Below are positions 34,643-43,166 of a stretch of DNA of 64,000 nucleotides, piece by piece. The DNA is from Dyella flagellata (GTDB taxonomy: Bacteria; Pseudomonadota; Gammaproteobacteria; Xanthomonadales; Rhodanobacteraceae). The stretch is taken from contig NZ_BSOA01000015.1 of NCBI RefSeq assembly GCF_030160275.1, positions 147,935 to 211,934 on the forward strand. Direction: 5' to 3'. Each line of letters starts with the position of its first letter. Position 1 is the stretch's first letter. The notes under the pieces were generated by a model that saw nothing but the letters and a program-made list of their open reading frames with translations, searched no databases and was not told the origin of the DNA. The translations under genes were made by a program, and so were the position numbers.

Positions 34643-34987
34643 CTACGGTATTGGCAAGCACTCCATGATCTGGATCGATTCGCCCGGAAACTGCGTGAAG
34701 TGCGGATGACCCTCGAACAGTTTCGCCGCCTGCTCGTGCGATTCGGCCTGCACGACGGTAAAGGCGCACAGTTCGTTCTTGAACTTCTCGACACCACTTT
34801 TGGAGGTACGCAAGGTCTTACCGAGCGGCGAGCCTACTTCAACGATCGCATCCTTGTGAGTTTCGAGCCAGCGGGTCCAGGCCTGCATGCCTGCCGCTTC
34901 GCGTTTTTGACGCTCGGCCTCATCCAGGGCCTTCCATGCGTTCATGGATGCGTCGGTACCGAAATAGACAGCGAGGAACCTCTTCAT
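34643..34987 (-). CDS. YCII-related small protein
   Basis: 114 residues from MKRFLAVYFGT; GGAGC lies seven bases upstream, whereas a TTG 11 codons earlier has no support. The alternation of strands FLAVYFGTD, IVEVGSPLGKT and CAFTVVQAESHEQAAKLFEGHPHFTQFPGESIQIMECLPI is that of the YCII ferredoxin-like fold, with the conserved HPH near the end. Catalytic role unknown. Single gene. Confidence 0.7.
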   Translation of the reverse strand: MKRFLAVYFGTDASMNAWKALDEAERQKREAAGMQAWTRWLETHKDAIVEVGSPLGKTLRTSKSGVEKFKNELCAFTVVQAESHEQAAKLFEGHPHFTQFPGESIQIMECLPIP

Positions 34988-35110
34988 AGTCTTGCTCCAG
35001 GGTCGATGGGAAAAAGCCAATTCGGGACCTGAACCGCCTTACCGAGGTGTGTCCCGTCCTATCGACGAACCACGGAGCAAAGAATCGACAGAGGCCGTGA
35101 CCCGGTCTGC

Positions 35111-35566
35111 CTAAGAGTCGCCTTCCTCGTCCTCTAGCTGATATTCATCCGCGCGCCGGGCCGCCAGGATCTTCGCCGCCGCCTCGGCCTGGGAAGCCCT
35201 GACCAGTACCCGCGCGCCGCCACCATAAGCGGCGTGCGCCCAGATCGGCAGCGCACTCATCAAGTTCTCGTCCGCCACGAAGGCGTAGATGCCCTCCGCT
35301 TCAAGGCGGCCCTGAATCACGCGTGCATCGATGGGCAGCAAATTGCGCGCAACCGGGATCAGGTCCTCGTTGGGGGTTTCCTCCTGGGCTTCTTCCCCAT
35401 CGGTACGCTCCGCTTCCCCCGCTCCCGGCAACGAAAGTCCCCGCGATAAAATTTCCGCTTTGGCGATCGCTTCCGCTTCCTCGGTCAGTGCGCCCGAGTT
35501 GAACCGTTTAAGCAGCGCTTCGTCGGTCAGATCGGCAAACACTTGGGTCAATGCATTTGCTTTCAT
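35111..35566 (-). CDS. DUF2007-domain protein
   Basis: 151 residues. The first 45 form a helix pair (DLTDEALLKRFNSGALTEEAEAIAKAEILSRGL), then an acidic linker (residues about 54-68). A DUF2007 domain ends it (LIPVARNLLPIDARVIQGRLEAEGIYAFVADENLMSALPIWAHAAYGGGARVLVRASQAEAAAKIL). DUF2007 is annotated as a putative signal-transducing domain; no function is proven. It is divergent from the M14 peptidase gene, sharing a 146-base promoter gap. Confidence 0.8.
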   Translation of the reverse strand: MKANALTQVFADLTDEALLKRFNSGALTEEAEAIAKAEILSRGLSLPGAGEAERTDGEEAQEETPNEDLIPVARNLLPIDARVIQGRLEAEGIYAFVADENLMSALPIWAHAAYGGGARVLVRASQAEAAAKILAARRADEYQLEDEEGDS

Positions 35567-35712
35567 AGCGAGTTACTCCTAGGTAAAAGGGGAAAATCGT
35601 TGTTTTGATCTGCATGCCCTTCGGCCCATGCGGCCCCGGTGCCTTGGTTCGATAGTGCTACATTAGGTCACTTCGCAACACTACCCAACGACGCCTTGGA
35701 GCGAGCCTTCCC

Positions 35713-36633
35713 ATGACGACCCCCGCGCCTTACCCGATCGGCACAGCCGGCGTTCCCTGGGGCTCGGCGGAGGTCGCAGCCTGGCTGACGAAGCAGACTC
35801 GCCATCGTAGCTACGAGAAGGATGTGCTGAGCGTGGTCGATGCACTGCGCTCGCATTTCGACGTGGTGGAATACGGACGGCTCGATTACGCACCGAACAG
35901 CTACCCACTAGTGGCCATCAAGAGCCGTCAGTGGCGGGATGATTTACCCTGCATGCTGGTAACCGGCGGCGTGCATGGCTACGAAACCAGCGGCGTACAC
36001 GGTGCACTGCGATTTGCACAACAGCATGCGTCGGACTACGCAGGCCGCATCAATCTCGTCGTCGCGCCTTGCATCAGCCCATGGGCATATGAGCGGATTC
36101 ATCGCTGGAATCCCCACGCGGTGGACCCGAACCGCTCCTTCCGCGAGGGCAGCCCGGCGCAGGAATCGGCTGCCTTGCTGCGCCTGGTGGCGGATTGGCG
36201 CGACAGAGTGCTGATGCATATCGATCTGCACGAAACCACCGACACCGACGAATCCGAATTCCGCCCCGCGCTCGCCGCTCGCGATGGCGTCGCGTATGAA
36301 CCCGACGAGGTTCCGGATGGCTTTTACCTGGTCGACGACAGCGAGAAACCGCAACCGGCGTTCCAGCAAGCCGTGATCGCGGCCGTGGCCAAAGTTACCC
36401 ATATTGCCCCTGCCGACCGGAACGGCCAGATCATTGGCTCGCCCGTGGTGGCCCCTGGAGTGATCGAGTACCCGCTGCGCAAGCTTGGCCTTTGCGCGGG
36501 GATTACCCCAGCCCGCTACACCACCACCACCGAAGTTTATCCGGATAGTCCGAAAACCAGTCCGGAGCAGTGCATAGCTGCCCAAGTGGCCGCCGTTTGC
36601 GCAGCGATCGATTTTGCGCTGGCGCACGCCTGA
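35713..36633 (+). CDS. M14-family metallocarboxypeptidase-like protein
   Basis: 306 residues. The zinc site is His88 and Glu91 (VTGGVHGYETSG) plus His173 (HIDLHETT). The DPNR segment (138-141) and the catalytic Glu274 (TTTEVYP) are all present, so it should be an active M14 enzyme. No signal peptide, so cytoplasmic. Substrate could be a C-terminal amino acid of a peptide or an N-acyl amino acid. Single gene, followed by half a REP. Confidence 0.8.
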   Translation: MTTPAPYPIGTAGVPWGSAEVAAWLTKQTRHRSYEKDVLSVVDALRSHFDVVEYGRLDYAPNSYPLVAIKSRQWRDDLPCMLVTGGVHGYETSGVHGALRFAQQHASDYAGRINLVVAPCISPWAYERIHRWNPHAVDPNRSFREGSPAQESAALLRLVADWRDRVLMHIDLHETTDTDESEFRPALAARDGVAYEPDEVPDGFYLVDDSEKPQPAFQQAVIAAVAKVTHIAPADRNGQIIGSPVVAPGVIEYPLRKLGLCAGITPARYTTTTEVYPDSPKTSPEQCIAAQVAAVCAAIDFALAHA

Positions 36634-36654
36634 GAGCGTGTTCTATCGAAAAAC

Positions 36655-36679
36655 ATAGGCTGGGATGACAATCCCAGCT
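36655..36679. repeat. Single REP half
   Basis: ATAGGCTGGGATGACAATCC without an inverted partner, after the M14 gene and before the transporter gene. Confidence 0.8.
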
Positions 36680-36857
36680 TGCCATGCGGTGTCATCGAGA
36701 GCGTGCATTAGGTCGCGTCCGAGCGAAAAACGGAAACCGACTCGGGTTCAGACGACGGCGGGCACCCATGCCCGCCTACTCCGGGCGACGATTCCAATGC
36801 GCGCATCCATGACGCAACACTTGCGCCATGACACACCGCCCTGGATTGGATCTGCCC

Positions 36858-38138
36858 ATGCTCTACACCCGTGAAGAACGCAACACGCGGATCTTCGCCA
36901 TCATCGGCGCCTCCTCCGGCAACCTGGTGGAATGGTTCGACTTTTACGTCTATGCCTACTGTGCGATCTATTTCGCCCAGGCGTTCTTCCCTTCGCGCGA
37001 ACTTACCGTGCAGTTGCTTAACACGGCCGGCGTGTTCGCCTCGGGTTTCCTCATGCGTCCCGTGGGCGGCTGGTTGTTCGGCCGGATAGCCGACCAGCGG
37101 GGACGCAAAAGCGCGATGATGATCTCGGTACTGATGATGTGCGCCGGTTCGTTGATCATCGCCTGCTTGCCCACTTATGCCTCCGTTGGCGCCTGGGCTC
37201 CCGCCCTGCTGCTGATGGCGCGCCTGATCCAGGGCTTGTCGGTGGGCGGCGAATACGGCACCACCGCCACTTATATGTCGGAAGTGGCCTTGCGTGGCCA
37301 GCGCGGCTTCATGGCGTCGTTCCAGTACGTAACCTTGATTGGCGGCCAGCTGCTGGCCGTACTGGTGGTGGTGATCCTGCAGCAGTGCTTGGATGAGGTC
37401 CAGCTGAAGGCCTGGGGCTGGCGCATTTCGTTTGTGATCGGCGCAGGTACCGCCTTGATCTCGCTGCTGCTGCGTCGTTCGCTGAAGGAAACCACTACGG
37501 CCGAGGTTCGCGGCGACAAGCAAGCCGGCAGCCTGTCGGCCTTGTTCACGCACCACTGGAAGGCCTTCGTCACCGTGCTCGGCTACACCGCCGGCGGTTC
37601 GCTGATCTTCTATACCTTCACCACCTACATGCAGAAATACCTGGTCAATACCGCCGGCATGCCAGCCAAGACTGCCAGCTATGTGATGACCGCCGCGCTG
37701 TTCTGCTACATGTGCATGCAGCCATTGCTCGGTGCGTTGTCCGACCGGATCGGCCGGCGCGCTTCCATGCTGTGGTTCAGCGCAATGGGCGCGATTTGCG
37801 TGGTGCCAATCCTGACTACGCTGAGGACCATCACCAGTCCACTGCCGGCCTTTGCACTGATCACCGCGGCACTGGCCGTCGTCAGCCAGTACACCTCGAT
37901 CGCTGGCCTGGTGAAAGCCGAAATGTTTCCGCCACAGGTACGTGCCCTAGGCGTAGGCCTGTCTTACGCGGTGGCCAACGCTGCGTTTGGCGGCTCCGCC
38001 GAGTATGTGGCGCTGAAATTCAAGCTGCTGGGGTTGGAGAGCAGCTTCTATTGGTACGTGGTCGCGATGATGGTCATTGCCTTCTTGTTCGCCCTGCGCT
38101 TGCCCAGGCAAGCCGAGTACCTGCACCACGATCATTAA
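36858..38138 (+). CDS. KgtP-like MFS metabolite:proton symporter
   Basis: 426 residues from [13 protein letters not shown]; another ATG 10 codons upstream (36828) is possible, and neither has a strong ribosome site. Twelve membrane helices are predicted. The family marks [21 protein letters not shown] and [15 protein letters not shown] (loop 2-3) and [14 protein letters not shown] (loop 8-9) place it in the MHS group with KgtP/ProP. Likely substrate is a dicarboxylate such as 2-oxoglutarate, but this is not certain. The stop is directly before a REP pair and faces the Lrp gene. Confidence 0.85.
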   Translation: MLYTREERNTRIFAIIGASSGNLVEWFDFYVYAYCAIYFAQAFFPSRELTVQLLNTAGVFASGFLMRPVGGWLFGRIADQRGRKSAMMISVLMMCAGSLIIACLPTYASVGAWAPALLLMARLIQGLSVGGEYGTTATYMSEVALRGQRGFMASFQYVTLIGGQLLAVLVVVILQQCLDEVQLKAWGWRISFVIGAGTALISLLLRRSLKETTTAEVRGDKQAGSLSALFTHHWKAFVTVLGYTAGGSLIFYTFTTYMQKYLVNTAGMPAKTASYVMTAALFCYMCMQPLLGALSDRIGRRASMLWFSAMGAICVVPILTTLRTITSPLPAFALITAALAVVSQYTSIAGLVKAEMFPPQVRALGVGLSYAVANAAFGGSAEYVALKFKLLGLESSFYWYVVAMMVIAFLFALRLPRQAEYLHHDH

Positions 38139-38144
38139 GGCCAG

Positions 38145-38217
38145 TTAGGTTGGGATGACAGTTCCCGCATTGCCATGCTTGCAGCCTCGCGATGCTGGGA
38201 TTCCCATCCCAGCCTAC
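38145..38217. repeat. REP pair; right arm supplies the stop codon of the Lrp gene
   Basis: TTAGGTTGGGATG left arm, ATCCCAGCCTAC right arm, between the convergent transporter and Lrp genes. The TAG stop of the Lrp gene (38214-38216 on -) is the REP edge. Confidence 0.9.
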
Positions 38218-38711
38218 AGCGGGATCACGTGTTGTTGTTGGCGATTGAACACCATGGACGTTTCCACACGCTGCACTACCGCATGGCGGTTGAAGTGTTC
38301 CGAAATCACTTCCTTCAAATGCTGCATGTCTCGTGCAGCAACGTCGACAATCAAGTCCGTGCGGCCGGATACTAGAAACACGCCGCGAACCTCCGGGATG
38401 GCAGCGGTTGCGCTGACGAAATCATCGACCACCTCGATGGCCAGCTTGCCGAGCTGCACGAACAGCACAGCTTGCAGAGCGAAGCCGATCGCCTGGAGAT
38501 CCACTTCGGCATGAGCACCCAACAGTACCCCGCGCGCCCTGAGCGCTTTGATTCGTTCATGGCAGCTTGAAGGCGCAAGGCCTACCGCGGCCGCGATCTG
38601 CTTGTTCGACAGCCAGGCATCCTTCGTCAAAAGGCGCAGGATGGCGAAGTCTATTCGGTCCAGATCGGTGTCGCTGGGCATTTTTTCGAAAACTATTCGA
38701 TTGACGGTCAT
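38214..38711 (-). CDS. Lrp/AsnC-family transcription regulator
   Basis: 165 residues. An AGGA lies five bases before the first ATG; an ATG 10 codons later (MPSDTDLDRIDFAILRLL) is also possible. The winged helix-turn-helix (about 20-70, LSNKQIAAAVGLAPSSCHERIKALRARGVL) is followed by the RAM/AsnC effector domain (about 78-150, GFALQAVLFVQLGKLAIEVVDDFVSATAAIPEVRGVFLVSGRTDLIVDVAARDMQHLKEV). Its ATG is only 25 bases from the divergent DUF4440-like gene, which it may control. The effector is unknown. Confidence 0.9.
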   Translation of the reverse strand: MTVNRIVFEKMPSDTDLDRIDFAILRLLTKDAWLSNKQIAAAVGLAPSSCHERIKALRARGVLLGAHAEVDLQAIGFALQAVLFVQLGKLAIEVVDDFVSATAAIPEVRGVFLVSGRTDLIVDVAARDMQHLKEVISEHFNRHAVVQRVETSMVFNRQQQHVIPL

Positions 38712-38736
38712 ACCATCCTAATCACATTCTATTTGC

Positions 38737-39216
38737 ATGATCAATAAACGAATATTCTTCGCGCACATCACCGTGGCAAGCCTGCTCTTGCCGTGGACCG
38801 TCAACGCCAGGCAACCAACGGCAGGCGGGGCTTCGGCAAACGACACCATTGGGCAGCACCTGGTCGCCGAGGAGCGCGCAAGCTGGGATTTGGCCATCAA
38901 GCACGATGCCGTCGCCTACCGCGCCTTGCATGCCCCGGACTTCTTCACCCTCACCGGTACCGGCGTAGTGGGTAAGGTACCCAGCGAAGCCTCCGCGATG
39001 GACCCCGATGCCCACTTCGACCATTGCGAGCTGGCAGGATTCGGCGTTCACTTCGTTGCCCAGGACACCGCGCTGATCACCTACCACGTCAAGGCAAACG
39101 GACTTGATCATGGCAAGGCATTCCAGGTCGACAACTATGCTTCGTCCCTGTGGATGAACCGCCATGGGCAATGGCAGAACGTGTTTTACCAGGCGACACC
39201 TGCTCCGAAATCCTGA
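38737..39216 (+). CDS. Exported DUF4440/SnoaL-like protein
   Basis: 159 residues with a signal peptide (about 1-24). The mature part fits the NTF2-like DUF4440 pattern: helix AEERASWDLAIKHDAVAYRALHAPDFFTLTGTGVVGKV, then strands DHCELAGFGVHFVAQDTALITYHVKA and SSLWMNRHGQWQNVFYQATP. Members act as hydrolase/isomerase-like or binding proteins; no catalytic residue is clear. It is divergent from the Lrp gene with 25 bases between start codons. Confidence 0.75.
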   Translation: MINKRIFFAHITVASLLLPWTVNARQPTAGGASANDTIGQHLVAEERASWDLAIKHDAVAYRALHAPDFFTLTGTGVVGKVPSEASAMDPDAHFDHCELAGFGVHFVAQDTALITYHVKANGLDHGKAFQVDNYASSLWMNRHGQWQNVFYQATPAPKS

Positions 39217-39246
39217 TCACACGCCGCTTGCCGAACTCAATATTTC

Positions 39247-39468
39247 GGGGCCAACCCATGTAGCGCTTGAAGTTGGCCACGGTCAGCGAGGGATGCGTAT
39301 GCGATCGATCCTCGGCGGCCTGACCGACCAGCAGCTCCCCGGTCTCGGCGAATCCGACGCAAGAGGGAGTCAGCGTATGACCCAGTACTCGGGGATGAGG
39401 ACTGGCGCCCCGTCTCTCCATATCGCCGCCAGGCTATTGGTTGTACCCAGATCTATTCCAATGATCAC
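39247..39468 (-). pseudogene. hscC: Broken hscC (Hsp70-family) remnant
   Basis: From a GTG at 39,466-39,468 the first frame reads IIGIDLGTTNSLAAIWRDGAPVLIPE, the unmistakable N-terminus of an HscC-type Hsp70, and then runs into a stop. The neighbouring frame continues the homology with VLGHTLTPSCVGFAETGELLVGQAAEDRSHTHPSLTVANFKRYMGW. So a frameshift separates the two parts, and all similarity ends after about 75 residues of the more than 550 expected. The remainder is absent. It lies on the edge of the accessory segment. Confidence 0.85.
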
Positions 39469-39641
39469 CCCATCCCCCCAACACGCTCACGACATAGCGT
39501 TTGCTGCATTCCCTACGATACTTCGAAGAGTTTCAAGCCAGTGTCACGCCGCTTTCCGGCAGCTCAACCAGCCCGGCGTTCCCCTCGACTTTCCCCTTGG
39601 CTTGACGGTGTAGCACCTGGCTCCGCCTTGCAATACCAGGC

Positions 39642-40499
39642 TCACAATTTAATTCGATCCGCTAAAACCCGCATAGTCGGATAAGCCTGCTTTAAATACG
39701 TTGCCAAGCTGATTCCCGAATGATCCGTGCTTTGCACGTGCACTTCCTCCAGGGAAACAAAACGTCGCAAGTCGGGCGACGTCATTTGTACGCTATTCAG
39801 ATGCAACGAAATAACCCTGCCGATGCTCTTGTTGTGACTTATTGATTCAAAGAAGACATCGTCCACGTCCCCGCCAGACAGACGCAGCTTGCATGCGAAG
39901 GTCATCTGGTCGATATCAGCCGTGCTTTCGAACGGGAAGAATGGCGCTGCCTTGGATGATATGTATTCGACCGACTTGAGGAAGCCTTTGTAACCACTCA
40001 GGTGATTCATGCGGGCATGTTCATCGAAACCGATAGAGCCAAAGAATCCGCTATTGGTAGATATGTTCGCCGTTTTCAACCTGCCATTTGGATGCCAATG
40101 ATAGGCTTCTCCAAACTCCTCATTCGGAATATCGAGATAAATGAAGCGCCCTTCATTGCTCCAGTGTGCCTGATTCCAGATCACGCCATTCCTGACAAAG
40201 GCCTCGATTCCGCATTGACCGCCAATGAATTCGTAGGCAACCCCCGTGTAAGGATCACCTTGGTAGGTGATCAGCTGGTAGTCCAATAGCTGGCCCCGCG
40301 CATCTATTTGCGGGTATCCACGGTCGTCAGCCACACAAATGGAGCGGTAACGCCCGACAACGAGCCCATCTTCGATCAGCGAGGCGGCCACCGATCCTTG
40401 TTGATCGATGGCAAAGCCAACGCCGGAAAGTAATTTCCCCTGGTAGTGATACCGACCACCTACCAGCATGGCTGATTTGAGAGATATGCGTACTGTCAT
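39642..40499 (-). CDS. Hypothetical protein with MORN/YwqK-like strands
   Basis: 285 residues; start at the first ATG but no good ribosome site (an ATG 10 codons later is possible). The first half holds repeated strand-turn-strand units such as RYHYQGKLLSGVGFAID, QLITYQGDPYTGVAYEFI and AYHWHPNGRLKTANI, typical of MORN or YwqK-like proteins. The second half is unrecognised. It is AT-richer than neighbouring chromosome genes and close to the CDI locus, so it may be a cargo or orphan immunity gene; this is only inference. Confidence 0.6.
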   Translation of the reverse strand: MTVRISLKSAMLVGGRYHYQGKLLSGVGFAIDQQGSVAASLIEDGLVVGRYRSICVADDRGYPQIDARGQLLDYQLITYQGDPYTGVAYEFIGGQCGIEAFVRNGVIWNQAHWSNEGRFIYLDIPNEEFGEAYHWHPNGRLKTANISTNSGFFGSIGFDEHARMNHLSGYKGFLKSVEYISSKAAPFFPFESTADIDQMTFACKLRLSGGDVDDVFFESISHNKSIGRVISLHLNSVQMTSPDLRRFVSLEEVHVQSTDHSGISLATYLKQAYPTMRVLADRIKL

Positions 40500-40592
40500 A
40501 CCTGACGTCCAGTAAAAGTGAGGAAAATTTCGTGTTGCCCCGTGTTATCGCTACGCCTCAGGTCATGAAACCATCTATGAAATTGTTCTCTC

Positions 40593-40826
40593 TTACGCGG
40601 CATCCAAGTGCTCATAGGCTTCGCCAAAGGCGGCATCGAATTCGCCGACACGCAGCGTTGCTTTATTAAGCAGCAAAGAGCTTTCGCGACTGAACACGAT
40701 CTTTGCCTCATGCTCATTCTCCACCACATAAATTTTCCAGTGGACGAAGACATGCCAAATTCCATGTTTAGCCGCCCGAAAGCTTGAGAACGGCGCCAGA
40801 CACCTGAGTTTGTCGAATGGTCTCAT
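40593..40826 (-). CDS. Small hypothetical protein
   Basis: 77 residues from MRPFDKLRCLAPFSSFRAAKHGIW; a TTG start 24 codons upstream would lengthen it to 101. It contains IWHVFVHWKIYVVENEHEAKIVFSRESSLLLNKATLRVGEFDAAFGEAYEHLD, a compact alpha/beta pattern. No family recognised. It precedes the MORN-like gene on the same strand by 93 bases and is AT-richer than the surroundings, which fits cassette DNA. Confidence 0.5.
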   Translation of the reverse strand: MRPFDKLRCLAPFSSFRAAKHGIWHVFVHWKIYVVENEHEAKIVFSRESSLLLNKATLRVGEFDAAFGEAYEHLDAA

Positions 40827-41074
40827 TGGCAGAGAACGACGCCGAGCGTTCTCCGTTTCTCGAATGTTGAAGCTATCCGCCAAGCTTCGCGATGCCAAGA
40901 GAGTTTGACTTGGAACGCCTCCAGTCCCGTCCCAAAGACATGTAGGCGTAATCTGAGGACTACCCAGATATCGAGGTCGTTTTTCCGACCCGCATTAGCG
41001 GTGAGAGCCGACATCCAAACGATTGAAGGGACGAGAAACTGGACTTCAGTCCACCTTTCCGCTTCACCTACATC

Positions 41075-41785
41075 ATGCGAAGCCTATCTCATCTTGACAT
41101 GACAACCGTTCCCCAGCATGTCGTCCAACGTGGGAGCGAAGGGCAATCATGCTTTCTTCGTCCGGAGGACTATCGATGGTATCTGCACCAGCTGCTTGAG
41201 GAGACACAAAAACACGGCTGCCTGGTACATGCCTACGCACTCATGAGCAACCACGTGCACCTGCTGATCACTGCGAATATCAAAGGTGCCATAGAAGCAT
41301 CCATGCGCTCCTTGGCCCATCGATACGTCACCTACTTCAACCACACCTACCGCCGCAACGATCCGCTTTGGGAGGAAGGCTATAAATCCTGCTTCGTCGA
41401 CATCCAAAGCTATTTGCTGACCTGCTATCGATACATTGAACTCAAACCCGTGCGTGCCACCTTGGTGGCCGATCCAGAGCAATACATATGGACCAGCTAT
41501 CACGCCAATGCATTGGGGGCGCTCGACAGCCTGATCCGCCCTCATCAGGAGTACCTGGCACTCGGATCAACGCCGGAGGAAAGACAAGCCTCCTATCGCG
41601 AGCTTTTCAGGCAGGTCATCGGCGATCAAAGGCTGAAAGAGATACGCGAACATATCGAGTTGCAACGCACTCTAGGAACCCGTCAGTTTCGTGAAGCCGT
41701 TGAGGCGGAACTTGAGCGTGCTGCGAGAATGAGGCTTCAAAGACGACCTAGGAGGAGGTATTCGACGCCTTATGATTACTGGTAG
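41075..41785 (+). CDS. REP-associated tyrosine transposase (RAYT, Y1 family)
   Basis: 236 residues. The HUH motif is HVH at residues 60-62 (LMSNHVHLLIT) and the catalytic tyrosine lies in LLTCYRYIELKPVRA (Tyr118 or Tyr120). The opening VPQHVVQRGSEGQSCFL is a variant of the usual PQHVxxRGNNRQ. Single-domain Y1 enzymes of this length and pattern act on REP palindromes rather than on a full IS. No GTAGGCTGGGATG REP lies next to it. It points towards a second RAYT 218 bases further on. Confidence 0.85.
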   Translation: MRSLSHLDMTTVPQHVVQRGSEGQSCFLRPEDYRWYLHQLLEETQKHGCLVHAYALMSNHVHLLITANIKGAIEASMRSLAHRYVTYFNHTYRRNDPLWEEGYKSCFVDIQSYLLTCYRYIELKPVRATLVADPEQYIWTSYHANALGALDSLIRPHQEYLALGSTPEERQASYRELFRQVIGDQRLKEIREHIELQRTLGTRQFREAVEAELERAARMRLQRRPRRRYSTPYDYW

Positions 41786-41997
41786 GGATCAAATGAGCCT
41801 ATCGGGGAAATCGTGGCCATCCACTATTTGGACGCCTAGCCATAAGCCCAAGCTCAATCTGCTCTTTTACCATGGTAGAGGTGGTTCAATTCTAAATTCG
41901 ACGCCAACTGACTTTAGTTCACTCTGTATGGCCATCACCTCGTTTGCCGATCCGGCAAAGATAGTGAAGCCTCTCCGCAGAAATAAGGGGTCGAAAT

Positions 41998-42801
41998 AAG
42001 GGGTCAGAACACTTTTCTAGGTCTACCACGAGGCCGAACTTTCGCTACGCGGCCAAGTTCGGCTTCAATGGCCACCTGAAAACGGTTGGTTCCTAGTGCA
42101 CGCTGCTGTTGGAGATAGGTCCGTATATCAAGCAATTGGTCGTCACTAAGAGCTTCTTTGAATAGCTCACGATAGGCAGCCTGCCTTTCCTCGGCGTTCA
42201 TCCCAAGGTTTAAGTACGCGCTGTGTGGATGAACCAGCGGATCACCCAACCCCAAGGCGTTGGCGTGAAAGCTCGTCCACGGATAGTCCTCGGGGCTGGC
42301 AACCATGGCAGCTCTTACTGGGTTCAGTTCGATGTACCGATAACACGTCAAAAGGTACGTCTCGTTATCAACCAAACCCGCTTTGTACCAACCTTCCCAT
42401 AAAGTGCCGGTTCGATGATAGGTCTTATTGAAATAGGTAACGTACCGTCGCCCGAGCGCTTGCATGCATCGCGACAGCGCGCCCTTGGCACTCGGAGTAA
42501 TGAGCATGTGTACGTGATTGGTCATCAAGACATAAGCGTGCACCAGGCAATTCTGCTGCCGGCAAGCCTCGCGCAATAGCTGATGGTAGCAGCGGTAATC
42601 TTGGTCGCGTAGGAAGCAAGGTTGCCGGTTGTTTCCGCGTTGAACGACATGCTGCGGTAATCCTGCCATGTCGAGACGAGGTTGGCGTGGCATGAGGAGG
42701 AGGCTGCCAGCATGAGAGGGAGATCAGCCTGCCACCTCGTGCATCGCGAAATATGCCGGCTAACTCCGCTGCCACCTGTCGGAAAAGGGTTCTGACCCCT
42801 T
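41998..42801. mobile_element. RAYT element bounded by inverted 20-base ends
   Basis: Left end AAGGGGTCAGAACACTTTTC (41,998-42,017) and right end 42,782-42,801, whose reverse complement is AAGGGGTCAGAACCCTTTTC, differ by one base. They enclose the second RAYT gene closely, as expected for a self-mobilising REP-type unit of about 804 bases. A second AAATAAGGGGTC lies in tandem just left of it. Confidence 0.7.
42004..42693 (-). CDS. REP-associated tyrosine transposase (RAYT, Y1 family)
   Basis: 229 residues with the family opening MPRQPRLDMAGLPQHVVQRGNNRQPCFL, HVH at 60-62 (LMTNHVHMLIT) and catalytic tyrosine in LLTCYRYIELNPVRA. The basic C-terminus (KVRPRGRPRKVF) is typical. The gene is intact and its ends are inverted repeats (see the mobile element entry). 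It lies directly downstream of cdiI and is related to, but clearly different from, the RAYT at 41.1 kb. Confidence 0.9.
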   Translation of the reverse strand: MPRQPRLDMAGLPQHVVQRGNNRQPCFLRDQDYRCYHQLLREACRQQNCLVHAYVLMTNHVHMLITPSAKGALSRCMQALGRRYVTYFNKTYHRTGTLWEGWYKAGLVDNETYLLTCYRYIELNPVRAAMVASPEDYPWTSFHANALGLGDPLVHPHSAYLNLGMNAEERQAAYRELFKEALSDDQLLDIRTYLQQQRALGTNRFQVAIEAELGRVAKVRPRGRPRKVF

Positions 42802-42872
42802 TGACGCTCTACTTGGCGGACGCGGACGGGGCAACCGCTAGCGCGGCCTACCGTCGCCGCGTTTTGCCGGGA

Positions 42873-43166
42873 TCAATGCTCCCAAGAAGGCTTTTCGGGC
42901 AACTCCCATCCTCTCAAAAGAATGCGGAATTCGGCCAATAGATTGGAAATGTCCTCAAATTTGTCGATGTTGGACTCAAGCATCCATACACCGATGCCCA
43001 ACCCTGGATCACGAGGCTCTTTTATCATTTCGTTTTTTGCGTCGCATATTGCTTTGCTCAAACCAGTCAAACCGATCAAGAAGTCCACGTCCTTGCTCTC
43101 ACCTTGATGTGACAACAAGGAAGCCTCGAGATGTTCTGCACATTGCTTCAATTTTTTAGTGTCCAC
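42873..43166 (-). CDS. cdiI: Probable CDI immunity protein
   Basis: 97 residues starting at GTG with GGGAGG five bases upstream. Its start overlaps the end of cdiA by 11 bases, the usual arrangement for a CDI immunity gene, and this position is the main evidence. The protein is acidic and helical (KKLKQCAEHLEASLLSHQGESKDVDFLIGLTGLSKAICDAKNEMIKEP). No family recognised. Composition is AT-rich compared with most of cdiA, as for exchanged toxin/immunity modules. It should bind and neutralise the C-terminal part of CdiA. Confidence 0.75.
   Translation of the reverse strand: MDTKKLKQCAEHLEASLLSHQGESKDVDFLIGLTGLSKAICDAKNEMIKEPRDPGLGIGVWMLESNIDKFEDISNLLAEFRILLRGWELPEKPSWEH

Noticed and set aside
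39164-39613. 149-codon + frame opposite the hscC remnant
   Set aside because: The reverse strand has clear Hsp70 similarity, so the + frame is a by-product.
40496-40765. Alternative frame overlapping the 77-aa hypothetical gene
   Set aside because: Met/Trp/Arg-rich nonsense composition; the other frame looks protein-like.
41772-41999. 75-codon + frame between the two RAYTs
   Set aside because: No ribosome site or family and it runs into the element's left end; likely non-coding.
41075-42693. The two RAYTs as movers of the GTAGGCTGGGATG family
   Set aside because: No such REP flanks either gene; the second is bounded by a different sequence.
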